A stretch of DNA of 64,000 bases from Nocardia nova NBRC 15556 (GCF_001613005.1 NZ_BDBN01000010.1:1-64000), one strand, 5' to 3'; shown: positions 24,808-34,310, numbered from the stretch's first letter. Made by a program: numbers and translations. The notes: generated by a model from the sequence alone, not told the origin.

Positions 24808-26118
24808 TCAGCGATCCCCGTCACCGGCGGGTCGCTCACCGCCGTTGTGCGGATGATGACCGAACAGCCCGCGCGGGGCGTGGCCGTGCACGCCCTCGAC
24901 ATAGGCGGTCTCGGCGTGCAGGGCGAAGTCGATGCCGCCGACCTCGTCCTCCTTGCTGACCCGGAAGCCCATCACGCGATCGATGACCTTGCCGATCAGA
25001 TAGGAGACGCCGAAGGCCCACAGCGCGACCACAACGACGCCGACCGCCTGCTTTCCGAGCTGGGCGAGTCCGCCGCCGTAGAACAACCCGCGCGATCCGC
25101 CGGTCATCACCCGGTTCGCCAGCACACCGATCAACAGGGTGCCGACCACGCCACCGGTGAAGTGCACGCCCACCACATCGAGCGAATCGTCGTAGCCCGC
25201 CTTGAATTTCCAGCCGACCGCGAAGGAGCAGACCACACCGGCCGCCAAGCCCACGATCACCGCGCCGAGGGCATTGACCGAACCGCACGAGGGCGTGATC
25301 GCGACCAGACCGGCCACCGCGCCGGAGGCCGCGCCGAAGGTGGTCGGGCGGCCGTCGCGGATCTGCTCCACGATCAACCAGCCGAGCATGCCCAGACAGC
25401 CCGCGACCAAGGTGTTCAGGAAGACCGCGGCGGCCAGTCCGTCGGCCTTGAACGCGGATCCGGCGTTGAAGCCGAACCAGCCGAACCACAGCAGTCCGGC
25501 GCCCAGCAACACGAACGGCAGATTGTGCGGGCGCATCGCGTCCACCTTGAACCCGATCCGCGGTCCCAATACCAGCGCCAAGGCGAGAGCCGAAGCGCCG
25601 GAAGCGATTTCGACCACCAGACCACCGGCGAAATCGAGCACGCCGAAGGAAGCCAGCCAGCCGTTCGGGCCCCATACCCAGTGCGCGATCGGAGCGAACA
25701 CCACCAGCGCCCACACCGGTACGAACACCATCCACGCGGAGAACTTGGCGCGATCGGCGATGGCGCCGCTGACGAGCGCGACGGTGAGGATCGCGAAGGT
25801 CAGTTCGAAGGTCGCGTACAGCAGTTCCGGAACGCCGCTGCGCACGGTGCCCGGGGTGATGCCGGTCATCGCGAAATGCTCCAGCCCGCCGATGAATCCA
25901 CCGCCGGCGTCGTCACCGAAGGCCAGGGTGTAACCGAACAGCAGCCACACCACGGTCACCAGCGGGATGGAGATGAAGCTCATCATCAGCATGTTCAGCA
26001 CGCCGGTCGTGCGCACCATGCCGCCGTAGAAGATCGCCAGGCCGGGGGTCATGAGCAGGACCAGCGCGGTGCTGGTCAACAGCCACGCCGTGGCGGCGGG
26101 GTCGATGGTCGGGGGCAC
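24808..26118 (-). CDS. amt: Ammonium transporter (Amt/MEP/Rh)
   Basis: A 436-residue membrane protein. The GTG at 26118 (VPPTIDPAATAWLL) was chosen because AAGGAG sits six bases before it; a GTG six codons earlier overlaps that ribosome site. Eleven membrane segments are visible, with the pore markers GLAIFYGGMVR, FAGGLVVEIASG and DDSLDVVGVHFTGGVVGTLL (twin-His pore region). Amt proteins import ammonium. A PII gene (glnK) usually follows amt; here none is adjacent and the operon partner is missing. Confidence 0.93.
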   Translation of the reverse strand: MPPTIDPAATAWLLTSTALVLLMTPGLAIFYGGMVRTTGVLNMLMMSFISIPLVTVVWLLFGYTLAFGDDAGGGFIGGLEHFAMTGITPGTVRSGVPELLYATFELTFAILTVALVSGAIADRAKFSAWMVFVPVWALVVFAPIAHWVWGPNGWLASFGVLDFAGGLVVEIASGASALALALVLGPRIGFKVDAMRPHNLPFVLLGAGLLWFGWFGFNAGSAFKADGLAAAVFLNTLVAGCLGMLGWLIVEQIRDGRPTTFGAASGAVAGLVAITPSCGSVNALGAVIVGLAAGVVCSFAVGWKFKAGYDDSLDVVGVHFTGGVVGTLLIGVLANRVMTGGSRGLFYGGGLAQLGKQAVGVVVVALWAFGVSYLIGKVIDRVMGFRVSKEDEVGGIDFALHAETAYVEGVHGHAPRGLFGHHPHNGGERPAGDGDR

Positions 26119-26211
26119 GGACAACTCCTTTTCCACACGCGTTCGCGTGGCAAGAAACTACCGAACCCCTCGTGTCGGGCCGATGAGCGAGTCTGGTACT
26201 TCCGTTCGGAT

Positions 26212-27054
26212 TCAATTCCCGCGCTTGCGAGCCCGCCGGGCCAGCGCGCGCCGGCCACGGTCCCCGGGGACCGGCAGATCGTCCTCGAGCGCGACCCATT
26301 GCGCGGTGACGAGCCACTGCTGCTGGGCGCGGGCGTCGGCGGTATCGTTGAACACCCGCCGGCCGCGGTCGTCGCGCAGCTCGTGCGCGACAACCGACCA
26401 GCGCGGCGGGCGGCCGTGGGTGGTGCGGTAGGTGTCCAGGAACTCGGCCACGAGGGTGCCGATGGTGTTGACCGGGCGCAGCGACACGCGGTTGCCGTAT
26501 TTCGCCGAGTGGAAGCGCCGGGCCGCGCACAGCGAACGCGGCGTGGCGTCGAAGGCGATCCACCCCGCGCGCTGCGCCCGTTCGATGAGCCACAAATGTT
26601 TGACCGCATTCGGGGCGATATCTCCGACGCGTTCGCGGATCAACGTCATCACCGGTTCGGCGGCGAGAATATCGCGGCGGGTCGGGCCTGTCGCGTGGGT
26701 GTGCCAATAGTTCTGGGTCAGCTCGGCGAGCGTGCGGCCGAATTCGTCGATACTGCGCTGCGCGCGCCGGCCCAGCCGTTCGATGCGTTCGGCCTCGGCG
26801 CGTATCCGATTCTGTGCGATCAGGGTGTGAATGGCCGGCATGGTGGGAACCTGGCCGCGGCCCAGCAATTCCAGAATGGCGCCCGCGGTGACCGGATCGG
26901 CCGCGGCGGAAACCGGAAGGGAATCGCGGTTGCGAGCGAAGTCGCGGGGGCTGATGGCGCGGCTGAGCAGATCGGTGGCGGTCCGGTCGCCGGCGAAATC
27001 GGTATGTGAGAGCCAGGCGGCGGCGATGTCGTCACACGACGGCACGGTCGTCAT
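26212..27054 (-). CDS. Unrecognised protein, 280 residues
   Basis: I do not recognise the family. The protein is soluble, rich in Arg and Ala, and predicted mostly helical, with a central part (LIAQNRIRAEAERIERLGRR) that could form a coiled coil and a C-terminal basic tail (GRRALARRARKRGN). Codon use is normal for the genome. GGAGG (27070-27066) lies 11 bases before the ATG at 27054; an out-of-frame ATG at 27064 lies closer in a TAATGACG direct repeat. It stands apart from amt by 93 bp, and a hairpin-rich stretch precedes it. Confidence 0.65.
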   Translation of the reverse strand: MTTVPSCDDIAAAWLSHTDFAGDRTATDLLSRAISPRDFARNRDSLPVSAAADPVTAGAILELLGRGQVPTMPAIHTLIAQNRIRAEAERIERLGRRAQRSIDEFGRTLAELTQNYWHTHATGPTRRDILAAEPVMTLIRERVGDIAPNAVKHLWLIERAQRAGWIAFDATPRSLCAARRFHSAKYGNRVSLRPVNTIGTLVAEFLDTYRTTHGRPPRWSVVAHELRDDRGRRVFNDTADARAQQQWLVTAQWVALEDDLPVPGDRGRRALARRARKRGN

Positions 27055-27094
27055 TACCCGTCATTACCTCCGAAACGGGCCGGATGTTGTTGTG

Positions 27095-27174
27095 CCCCGG
27101 TCGGGATGAGGGACCGACCGGGGACACCAACCTGATGAAGGTTTGGCTACCGAAGTTGCCGAAATCAACGGTAG
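27095..27174. ncRNA. Candidate structured RNA of three stacked hairpins
   Basis: Three stems follow one another closely. Stem 1: CCCCGGTCGG (27095-27104) with CCGACCGGGG (27114-27123), 9-base loop. Stem 2: CCAACCT (27127-27133) with AGGTTTGG (27139-27146), one bulge, 5-base loop. Stem 3: CTACC-N3-GTTG (27147-27158) with CAACGGTAG (27166-27174), 7-base loop. Stems 2 and 3 abut, so they could stack. Loops 1 and 2 both contain GATGA. Strand is undecided: it could be the 5' leader of the minus-strand gene ending at 26212 or a plus-strand RNA. Confidence 0.35.
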
Positions 27175-27382
27175 TCAGCAGAGCGGATCGGGCGCTAACC
27201 GGGTGACGGAATCGTTACGTCCATAATTTCGGGCGCAAACGGGGCGCGTGTCCGAAAGCTTTCGTTACTCGACGGCCCGCAGACGAAATCGGCAGAACAT
27301 TCACACCGTTTCCGATTTCCGGGCGCGAACCGATTGTTGACCAGGTCGGTTGTCCGCGGTGAGATCGGACGAAAAGAATGCT

Positions 27383-27398
27383 TGTGATGTAGATCATA
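27383..27398. promoter_or_regulatory. CRP-like binding site upstream of dnaX
   Basis: TGTGATGTAGATCATA matches the CRP/GlxR consensus TGTGA-N6-TCACA with one mismatch in the right arm. It lies about 92 bp before the dnaX start. Mycobacterial and corynebacterial CRP homologues use the same motif. Confidence 0.45.
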
Positions 27399-27489
27399 GT
27401 TTATTCATGCCGCCGAACGCTTCGGCGGGTGGGGTGGATACCGGGTGCGCGAATGGTTCCCTGTCGGTGTCCGCCGGTACCCTCGGGCC

Positions 27490-30400
27490 GTGGCTCTGTA
27501 CCGGAAGTATCGACCGGCATCCTTCGCCGAGGTAGTGGGGCAGGAGCACGTCACCGATCCGCTGAGTACCGCGCTCGACACCGGGCGGATCAGTCATGCC
27601 TACCTGTTCTCCGGCCCGCGAGGTTGTGGCAAGACGTCCTCGGCGCGCATTCTGGCGCGCTCGCTGAACTGCGTCGAGGGTCCGACCTCGCGACCGTGCG
27701 GGGTGTGCCCGTCGTGCGTCGCGCTGGCTCCGGGCGGGCCCGGCAATCTCGACGTGATCGAACTCGACGCCGCCAGCCACGGCGGCGTGGACGACACCCG
27801 CGAGCTACGCGATCGTGCGTTCTACGCGCCCGCGGAATCGCGCTACCGCGTCTTCATCGTGGACGAGGCGCATATGGTCACCACGGCCGGATTCAATGCG
27901 CTGCTGAAGATCGTCGAGGAGCCACCGGCCCACCTGATCTTCATCTTCGCCACCACCGAGCCGGACAAGGTGCTGCCGACCATTCGCTCGCGCACCCATC
28001 ACTACCCGTTCCGGCTGCTGCCGCCGGCCACCATGCGCGGGCTGCTCGGCAAGATCTGCGAGCAGGAACAGGTGCAGGTCGAGGAATCGGTGTACCCGCT
28101 GGTGATTCGGGCCGGCGGTGGTTCGCCACGCGACAGCCTCAGTGTGCTCGACCAGTTGCTGGCCGGAGCCGGCCCCGAAGGTGTCACCTATCCCCGTGCG
28201 CTGGCGCTGCTCGGCGTCACCGATATCGCGCTGATCGACGAGGCCGTCGACGCGCTGGCCGCCGACGACGGCGCGGCCCTGTTCGCCACCGTCGACCGAG
28301 TGGTGGAGGCCGGTCACGATCCCCGCCGCTTCGCCACCGACCTGCTCGAACGCATCCGCGACCTGATCCTGCTGCGCGCGGTTCCCGATGCCGCCGAGCG
28401 CAATTTGGTCACCGGCCCCGGCGATGTGATCGACCGGATGGCGGACCAGGCCGACCGGATCGGCCCGGCTACCCTCGCCCGCTACGCGGAGCTGCTGCAC
28501 GAGGGCCTCGGCGAGATGCGCGGCGCCACCGCGCCCCGGCTCCTACTGGAGGTGGTGTGCGCCCGCATGCTGCTGCCCTCGGTCTCGGAGGCCGAATCGG
28601 CGGCGTTGCAGCGACTGGAACGGCTGGAACGGCGGATGGAATCCGGCGGTGTCCCGGCCGCCGGGCCCGCCGCGGCGCCACAGTCGTCCGCTGCTCCCGC
28701 CGCCGCGCCGGAGTCCTCCGGTGGCGCGGGCCGGCCGTCCGGTGAGCCACGTCGCCGTGGCGCCGAAGCGCTGGCCGCGATGCGGGGGAAGAAGAGTGCG
28801 CCGCATCCGGCGCAGCGGGCGCAATCGCCGACCGGCCCGCAATCATCGGCGCCGCCGCAATCCCAGCAGGAGTCGCAAGAGCAACGGCCCCAAGGACTTT
28901 CGGCCGATTCGCACGGTGCGGCCCCGGTCGGTGGCCCGTCCTCGGATGATCGGTCCGCACCCGGTGCCGCCGATGTTCCGGCGACCGGTGAGCAGGTCTC
29001 CGCGCCCGGCTCCACAGCGTCCGCTGAAGCCGGATCGGCCGACCGTGAAACCGGTCGTCAGGCGTCGACCGGTACGGATGGGGACGAAAAGGCCACGGCG
29101 ACAACCGCTTCCGACCCCACTGCGGGCAGTGCCGATCGGGGCGTCGAGTCGGGACCGGACGCCGGATCTCACCCTGGCGCGCAGTCGGTTGTCGATACCG
29201 AGCGACATACGGGTTCCGCGGAGTCCGCTCCCGATCGGAGCGCTGCCGCAGCCGAATCGGTCGCCGTCGATCGGCCGTCCGCTGCAGATCACGTCGCCCA
29301 GCCGGAATCGCTCGACGTGTCGCATCCCGAACCTGGTAGCGCGACCTCCACTGCCCGCCGAAGCCCGGCGTCGCCCGAATCCGATGAGGGCGCTCACGAG
29401 GGGCAGGACGCCGCGGCTTCCGGCTCGGTCGTGGACGGACCGGAGGTAGGAGGTCCCGCGGGCTCGGCCACGCCCACCGTGAGGTCCCTCGAGCCCGATA
29501 GTGACTCGGATCCCGCCGGTCGGCCGAGGAGTTCCGCGGGTTCGAACGGTCCGGATGCCGGCGCGGGTCCCGATTCCCGCGGTGCCGAGTCCGAGTCCGC
29601 CCCCGCTTCCGGCGATGATGCCGGTGCTGCCCGAGCTTCCGTCGCCGAACCCGCTGCGGCCGCCGGCCCCGGGTCGCGGGATGCGTCGGGCGCGGCGGTG
29701 GACCGCGCCGCAGATGATGCGACCACGGAACCGGTGGCCTCGCCCGCCGATACGGGTGGGGACGTTCTGCGGGAGATCGAGACCGCCTGGGCCGATATCC
29801 GGGCCAAGGCGCGAGAGTCGAGTGCGGCCTTGCCGGCGCTGCTCTCGGGTGCGGTCGGGGCCGTCCGCGTCGAGGACGACACGATCGTGTTCGCGCATCC
29901 GCATGCTCCGCTCGCGCAGCGTCTGTCGATCCCGCAGAACATCGACGCCGTCCGGGCCGCGGTGCACGCGGTGATCGGCCGGCAGTACGGCGTGCGGTGG
30001 GAAGTCGGGTCGGGTGACACCGGTGGTGCGCGTGCCGGTGGTGCGGCCTCGGAGCGTTCTGCCCGCGGCGGCGCGGAACCGCCGGCCGGCCGGGGTGCGG
30101 GCGGGGGCAACCCCGGGCAGCAGCAACCTCCGCGATTCGTCCGGCCCAGCCAGAACCAGGCGCAGCCGGCGGACGGCGATGCGCGCGGCGGTCAGACCGA
30201 CACCAGGGGCGCCGCGGCCGATCGGCGCGACAGTCAGGGACAGGGCCAGCGGCGGGAATTCCGCCCGCCGCGCAGTGCCGGTGCCGCCGACCGAGCGGCG
30301 CCGGACGACGATATTCCGCCGCCCGAGGCGCCGGACCTTCCGGACGATCCCGGGCCGCCGGACTACTCGCCGGTAGGTTACGACGGTGTCCCACCTGCGT

Positions 30401-30534
30401 TGACGCCGGAAGAAGAGCAGGAGATGCTCGCGGAATCGGCGCGACCGGTCCCCCCGGAACAGCGCCGCGACCCCGATGAGGTGGCCTTGGAGTTGCTGCG
30501 AACTGAGTTGGGTGCCACACATCTGGGTGGTTGA
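27490..30534 (+). CDS. dnaX: DNA polymerase III subunit gamma/tau
   Basis: A 1014-residue clamp-loader subunit from the GTG at 27490 (VALYRKYRPASFAEVVGQEH), the conserved N terminus. AAA+ features: Walker A GPRGCGKTS (about 42-50), four zinc cysteines (C in SLNCVEG, then CGVCPSC), DEAH in VFIVDEAHMVTTAGFN, and sensor region TTEPDKVLPTIRSR. Residues about 1-370 load the sliding clamp. Residues about 380-760 form a remarkably long Ser/Ala/Gly/Pro/Asp-rich region without predicted fold. A short folded tau domain follows (ETAWADIRAKARESSAALPA to IGRQYGVRWEV), then another disordered tail. Related DnaX proteins are mostly 580-800 residues, so the linker is expanded. Confidence 0.95.
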   Translation: MALYRKYRPASFAEVVGQEHVTDPLSTALDTGRISHAYLFSGPRGCGKTSSARILARSLNCVEGPTSRPCGVCPSCVALAPGGPGNLDVIELDAASHGGVDDTRELRDRAFYAPAESRYRVFIVDEAHMVTTAGFNALLKIVEEPPAHLIFIFATTEPDKVLPTIRSRTHHYPFRLLPPATMRGLLGKICEQEQVQVEESVYPLVIRAGGGSPRDSLSVLDQLLAGAGPEGVTYPRALALLGVTDIALIDEAVDALAADDGAALFATVDRVVEAGHDPRRFATDLLERIRDLILLRAVPDAAERNLVTGPGDVIDRMADQADRIGPATLARYAELLHEGLGEMRGATAPRLLLEVVCARMLLPSVSEAESAALQRLERLERRMESGGVPAAGPAAAPQSSAAPAAAPESSGGAGRPSGEPRRRGAEALAAMRGKKSAPHPAQRAQSPTGPQSSAPPQSQQESQEQRPQGLSADSHGAAPVGGPSSDDRSAPGAADVPATGEQVSAPGSTASAEAGSADRETGRQASTGTDGDEKATATTASDPTAGSADRGVESGPDAGSHPGAQSVVDTERHTGSAESAPDRSAAAAESVAVDRPSAADHVAQPESLDVSHPEPGSATSTARRSPASPESDEGAHEGQDAAASGSVVDGPEVGGPAGSATPTVRSLEPDSDSDPAGRPRSSAGSNGPDAGAGPDSRGAESESAPASGDDAGAARASVAEPAAAAGPGSRDASGAAVDRAADDATTEPVASPADTGGDVLREIETAWADIRAKARESSAALPALLSGAVGAVRVEDDTIVFAHPHAPLAQRLSIPQNIDAVRAAVHAVIGRQYGVRWEVGSGDTGGARAGGAASERSARGGAEPPAGRGAGGGNPGQQQPPRFVRPSQNQAQPADGDARGGQTDTRGAAADRRDSQGQGQRREFRPPRSAGAADRAAPDDDIPPPEAPDLPDDPGPPDYSPVGYDGVPPALTPEEEQEMLAESARPVPPEQRRDPDEVALELLRTELGATHLGG

Positions 30535-30559
30535 CAGCCACCTGCCGGAATACGTTAAG

Positions 30560-30644
30560 TTAACCGGAGTTCGCATCCCGCTGTACTATGAACGGGTGGT
30601 CGTCAGCATCGGTGCTACGAGGTTCTATGGTATGCCCAGGCATA
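30560..30644 (+). promoter_or_regulatory. Putative fadA promoter and palindrome
   Basis: TTAACC (30560-30565) and TACTAT (30584-30589) are spaced 18 bp and could be a promoter. Downstream, TATGCC-CA-GGCATA (30631-30644) is a perfect 14-bp dyad that could bind a regulator of fatty-acid oxidation. No regulator gene is adjacent. The remaining leader up to 30833 holds no gene I can support. Confidence 0.35.
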
Positions 30645-30833
30645 CGGGCGCCCCGGGGCCTCGTAGGTCGATGCATGTCGGCGTTTGTACAGCGTTATGC
30701 GCTCGGCGGACTTGTGGAGGGAACCGTGTGTGACCTCCCGGTTCGCCGGTGTGGTGTGCCTGCGGGCTCGCCGGGATCGAACACGGTCGGTCGGATGGCC
30801 GGTCGGCACCTTTAAGGAAGGAAACACTCCGAT

Positions 30834-32045
30834 ATGACCACAGAGGCCTACATTTTCGAGGCCATCCGCACCCCGCGCGGCCGCAACAAGAAGGGCTCGC
30901 TGCACTCGGTCAAGCCGATCGATCTGACGACCGGTCTGGTCCAGGAGCTGCGCAACCGCTTCCCGAACCTCGACGAGGATCGCATCTCGGACATCATCCT
31001 GGGTGTCGTGTCGCCGATCGGCGACCAGGGTGCCGACATCGCCCGCACCACCGTGCTGACCGCGGGCCTGCCCGACACGGTCGGCGGTGTGCAGATCAAC
31101 CGCTTCTGCGCCTCCGGCCTCGAGGCCGTGAACATGGCCGCGCAGAAGGTGCGCTCCGGCTTCGAGGACCTGGTCCTCGCCGGTGGTGTCGAGTCGATGT
31201 CGCGCGTCCCGATGGGCTCCGACGGCGGTGCGCTGTTCGCCGACCCGGCCACCAGCTACGACCTCTACATCGCGCCCCAGGGCATCGGCGCCGACCTGAT
31301 CGCCACCATCGAGGGCTTCACCCGCGAGGACGTCGACAAGTTCGCCGTGCGCTCGCAGGAGCTCGCCGCACAGGCGTGGTCCGGCGGCTACTTCGCCAAG
31401 TCCGTCGTGCCGGTCAAGGACATCAACGGCCTGACCGTGCTCGACCAGGACGAGCACATGCGTCCCGGCACCACCGTCGAGGATCTCGCCAAGCTGAAGC
31501 CGTCCTTCGCGGGCATCGGCGAAATGGGTGGCTTCGACGCCGTCGCGCTGCAGAAGTTCCACTACATCGAGCAGATCGACCACGTGCACCACGGCGGTAA
31601 CAGCTCGGGCATCGTCGACGGCGCCGCGCTGGTGCTGGTCGGCACCGAGGAGGCCGGCGCCGCTTCGGGTCTGACCCCGCGCGCCCGCATCGTCGCCACC
31701 GCCACCAGCGGCGCCGACGCCACCATCATGCTCACCGGCCCGACCCCGGCGGCGCACAAGGCGCTGGCCAAGGCCGGTCTGTCGGTCGAGGACATCGACC
31801 TGTTCGAGATCAACGAGGCCTTCGCCTCGGTGGCGCTGAAGTTCCAGAAGGATCTGAAGATCCCGGACGAGAAGCTGAACGTCAACGGCGGCGCCATCGC
31901 GATGGGCCACCCGCTGGGCGCCACCGGCGCGATGATCACCGGCACCATGGTCGACGAGCTGGAGCGCCGCAACGCCCGCTACGCCCTGGTGACCCTGTGC
32001 ATCGGCGGCGGCATGGGTGTGGCCACCATCATCGAGCGCGTCTGA
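30834..32045 (+). CDS. fadA: Acetyl-CoA acyltransferase (thiolase), beta subunit of the trifunctional complex
   Basis: A 403-residue thiolase from the ATG at 30834, with AAGGAAGG upstream. Nucleophile Cys92 is in [10 protein letters not shown], the second pair is the His of [10 protein letters not shown] and the Cys of TLCIGGGMG. It cleaves 3-ketoacyl-CoA with CoA in the last step of beta-oxidation. The partner fadB starts 38 bp downstream. Sequence style and gene pairing match M. tuberculosis FadA/FadB (Rv0859/Rv0860), which form a heterotetramer. Confidence 0.93.
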   Translation: MTTEAYIFEAIRTPRGRNKKGSLHSVKPIDLTTGLVQELRNRFPNLDEDRISDIILGVVSPIGDQGADIARTTVLTAGLPDTVGGVQINRFCASGLEAVNMAAQKVRSGFEDLVLAGGVESMSRVPMGSDGGALFADPATSYDLYIAPQGIGADLIATIEGFTREDVDKFAVRSQELAAQAWSGGYFAKSVVPVKDINGLTVLDQDEHMRPGTTVEDLAKLKPSFAGIGEMGGFDAVALQKFHYIEQIDHVHHGGNSSGIVDGAALVLVGTEEAGAASGLTPRARIVATATSGADATIMLTGPTPAAHKALAKAGLSVEDIDLFEINEAFASVALKFQKDLKIPDEKLNVNGGAIAMGHPLGATGAMITGTMVDELERRNARYALVTLCIGGGMGVATIIERV

Positions 32046-32083
32046 CGCCCAACCCTTCACATTCTCCAGGAGAACGAAAAACT

Positions 32084-34246
32084 ATGACAGAGAACATGAT
32101 CGGCTGGGAAAAGGACGCCGACGGCATCGTCGTGCTGACCATGGACGACCCGAACCAGGGCGCCAACACGATGAACGAGCTCTACAAGAGCTCGATGCAC
32201 GCCACGGTGGACCGCCTGGTCGCCGAGGTCGACGACATCAGCGGTGTCGTCATCACCTCCGCGAAGAAGACCTTCTTCGCCGGCGGTGACCTCAAGAACA
32301 TGATGAAGACCACTCCGGAGAACGCTCCGGACATCATGGAAGAACTCACCAGCATCAAGGCCGACCTGCGTCGCCTCGAGACCCTGGGCAAGCCGGTCGT
32401 GGCCGCCATCAACGGCGCCGCGCTCGGCGGTGGCCTGGAGATCGCGCTGGCCACGCACTACCGCATCGCCGCCGACGTCAAGGGCGTGCAGATCGGTCTG
32501 CCCGAGGTCTCGCTCGGCCTGCTCCCGGCCGGTGGCGGTGTCACCCGCATCACCCGCATGCTCGGCATCGCCGACGGCCTGATGAGCGTGCTGTTGCAGG
32601 GCAACAAGTTCACCGCGCAGAAGGCCAAGGCAAAGGGCCTGATCAACGAGGTCGTCGGCAGCGTCGAGGAGCTCGTCCCGGCCGCCAAGGCGTGGATCAA
32701 GGCCAACAAGGACAACGCCGAGGCCGCCACCCAGCCGTGGGACCGCAAGGGCTTCAAGATCCCCGGCGGCTCGCCGTCGAGCCCGGCGCTGGCCGCCAAC
32801 CTGCCGGCCTTCCCGGCCAACCTGCGCAAGCAGCTCAAGGGCCAGAACATGCCGGCGCCGCGGGCCATCATGGCCGCCGCGGTCGAGGGCGCGCAGGTCG
32901 ACTTCGACAACGCGTCGCTGATCGAGTCGCGCTACTTCGTCTCGCTGCTGACCGGCCCGGTCGCGAAGAACATGATCCAGGCGTTCTTCTTCGACCTGCA
33001 GGCGATCAACAACGGCGGTTCGCGTCCGAAGGACGTGCCCAAGCGTGAGATCAAGAAGATCGGCGTGCTCGGCGCCGGCATGATGGGCGCGGGCATCGCC
33101 TACGTCTCGGCCAAGGCCGGCTACGAGGTCGTGCTGAAGGACGTCTCCCAGGAGAACGCCGACCGCGGCAAGCAGTACTCGGTGAAGCTCGAGGAGAAGG
33201 CGCTCTCGCGTGGCAAGACCACCGAGGAGAAGTCCAAGGCGCTGCTGGATCGCATCCACCCGACCGCCGATCCCCAGGATCTGGCCGGTGTGGACTTCGT
33301 GATCGAGGCCGTGTTCGAGAACCCCGACCTGAAGGCCAAGGTCTTCCAGGAGATCGAGGACGTCGTCGACGCGGACGCGCTGCTGGGCTCCAACACCTCC
33401 ACCCTGCCGATCACCCTGCTGGCCAACGGTGTGAAGCGGGCCGAGGACTTCATCGGCATCCACTTCTTCTCCCCGGTCGACAAGATGCCGCTGGTGGAGA
33501 TCATCCGTGGCGAGAAGACCTCCGACGAGGCGCTGGCCCGGGTGTACGACTACACCCTCGCGATCCGCAAGACCCCGATCGTGGTCAACGACAGCCGCGG
33601 CTTCTTCACCTCTCGCGTCATCGGCACGTTCATCAACGAGGCCATCATGATGCTCGAGGAGAACATCGACCCGCAGACCATCGAGCAGGCCGGTCTGCAG
33701 GCGGGCTACCCGGCCGCGCCGCTGAAGCTGAGCGACGAGCTCAACTTCGAGACCATGCAGAAGATCTTCAAGGAGACCAAGGAGGCCGCCGAGAAGGACG
33801 GCATCGCGATCTCCGCCGCTTCGCTGGCCTCGGGCCGCGTGGTCGAGACCATGATCGACAAGTTCGATCGCAAGGGCAAGCTGCACGGTGCGGGCTTCTA
33901 CAACTACGCCGACGGCAAGACCGCCGGTCTGTGGGAGGGCCTGCGCGACGCCTTCAACTCCAAGCGTGAGCTGCCCGAGGGCGTCACGCTGCAGGATCTG
34001 AAGGACCGCATGCTGTTCATCGAGGCCATCGAGACCCAGAAGTGCTTCGACGAGGGCGTGCTGACCAGCACCGCCGACGCGAACATCGGCTCGATCTTCG
34101 GTATCGGCTACCCGGCCTGGACCGGTGGTGTGCACCAGTTCATCGTCGGCTACCCCGGTGGCACGGAGGGCTTCATCGCCCGTGCCGACGAGCTGGCCGC
34201 GAAGTTCGGTGAGCGCTTCCAGGTGCCGGACTCGCTGCGCAAGTAA
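32084..34246 (+). CDS. fadB: Fatty-acid oxidation complex alpha subunit (enoyl-CoA hydratase / 3-hydroxyacyl-CoA dehydrogenase)
   Basis: A 720-residue protein from the ATG at 32084 after CCAGGAG. The N-terminal 310 residues are a crotonase domain (KKTFFAGGDLKNM, NGAALGGGLEIALATHYRIA, GLPEVSLGLLPAGGGVTR) for hydration. Residues about 320-500 bind NAD (IGVLGAGMMGAGIAYVSAKA), with catalytic His in IGIHFFSPVDKMPLVE, followed by two dehydrogenase C-terminal domains. The length equals M. tuberculosis FadB. It channels substrates to FadA. Codon use is strongly biased to C/G-ending codons, as in highly expressed genes. Confidence 0.95.
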   Translation: MTENMIGWEKDADGIVVLTMDDPNQGANTMNELYKSSMHATVDRLVAEVDDISGVVITSAKKTFFAGGDLKNMMKTTPENAPDIMEELTSIKADLRRLETLGKPVVAAINGAALGGGLEIALATHYRIAADVKGVQIGLPEVSLGLLPAGGGVTRITRMLGIADGLMSVLLQGNKFTAQKAKAKGLINEVVGSVEELVPAAKAWIKANKDNAEAATQPWDRKGFKIPGGSPSSPALAANLPAFPANLRKQLKGQNMPAPRAIMAAAVEGAQVDFDNASLIESRYFVSLLTGPVAKNMIQAFFFDLQAINNGGSRPKDVPKREIKKIGVLGAGMMGAGIAYVSAKAGYEVVLKDVSQENADRGKQYSVKLEEKALSRGKTTEEKSKALLDRIHPTADPQDLAGVDFVIEAVFENPDLKAKVFQEIEDVVDADALLGSNTSTLPITLLANGVKRAEDFIGIHFFSPVDKMPLVEIIRGEKTSDEALARVYDYTLAIRKTPIVVNDSRGFFTSRVIGTFINEAIMMLEENIDPQTIEQAGLQAGYPAAPLKLSDELNFETMQKIFKETKEAAEKDGIAISAASLASGRVVETMIDKFDRKGKLHGAGFYNYADGKTAGLWEGLRDAFNSKRELPEGVTLQDLKDRMLFIEAIETQKCFDEGVLTSTADANIGSIFGIGYPAWTGGVHQFIVGYPGGTEGFIARADELAAKFGERFQVPDSLRK

Positions 34247-34274
34247 GGTTCTCGCCACGCCGAGATGCTCTGCG

Positions 34275-34310
34275 ACGGCCCGGATCACGTTTTCGCGTGA
34301 TCCGGGCCGT
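34275..34310 (+). terminator. Terminator of fadAB
   Basis: A 15-bp perfect stem (ACGGCCCGGATCACG and its complement at 34296-34310) around a TTTTCG loop lies 29 bp after the fadB stop. No long T-run follows, as is common for actinobacterial terminators. Confidence 0.8.

Larger units (their letters stand above)
27055..27489. other. Intergenic region before dnaX (hairpins and CRP-like site)
   Basis: A 435-bp stretch without a supported gene. It holds a cluster of three hairpins (27095-27174) and a CRP-like palindrome (27383-27398), listed separately. I searched it for a signal recognition particle RNA, often placed near dnaX in relatives, and saw none of its conserved core. The rest (27175-27380) shows no feature I can name. 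Confidence 0.5.

Noticed and set aside
27055..27489. Signal recognition particle RNA next to dnaX
   Set aside because: Such a gene is found near dnaX in relatives, but the conserved hairpin loop sequence of that RNA is missing here.
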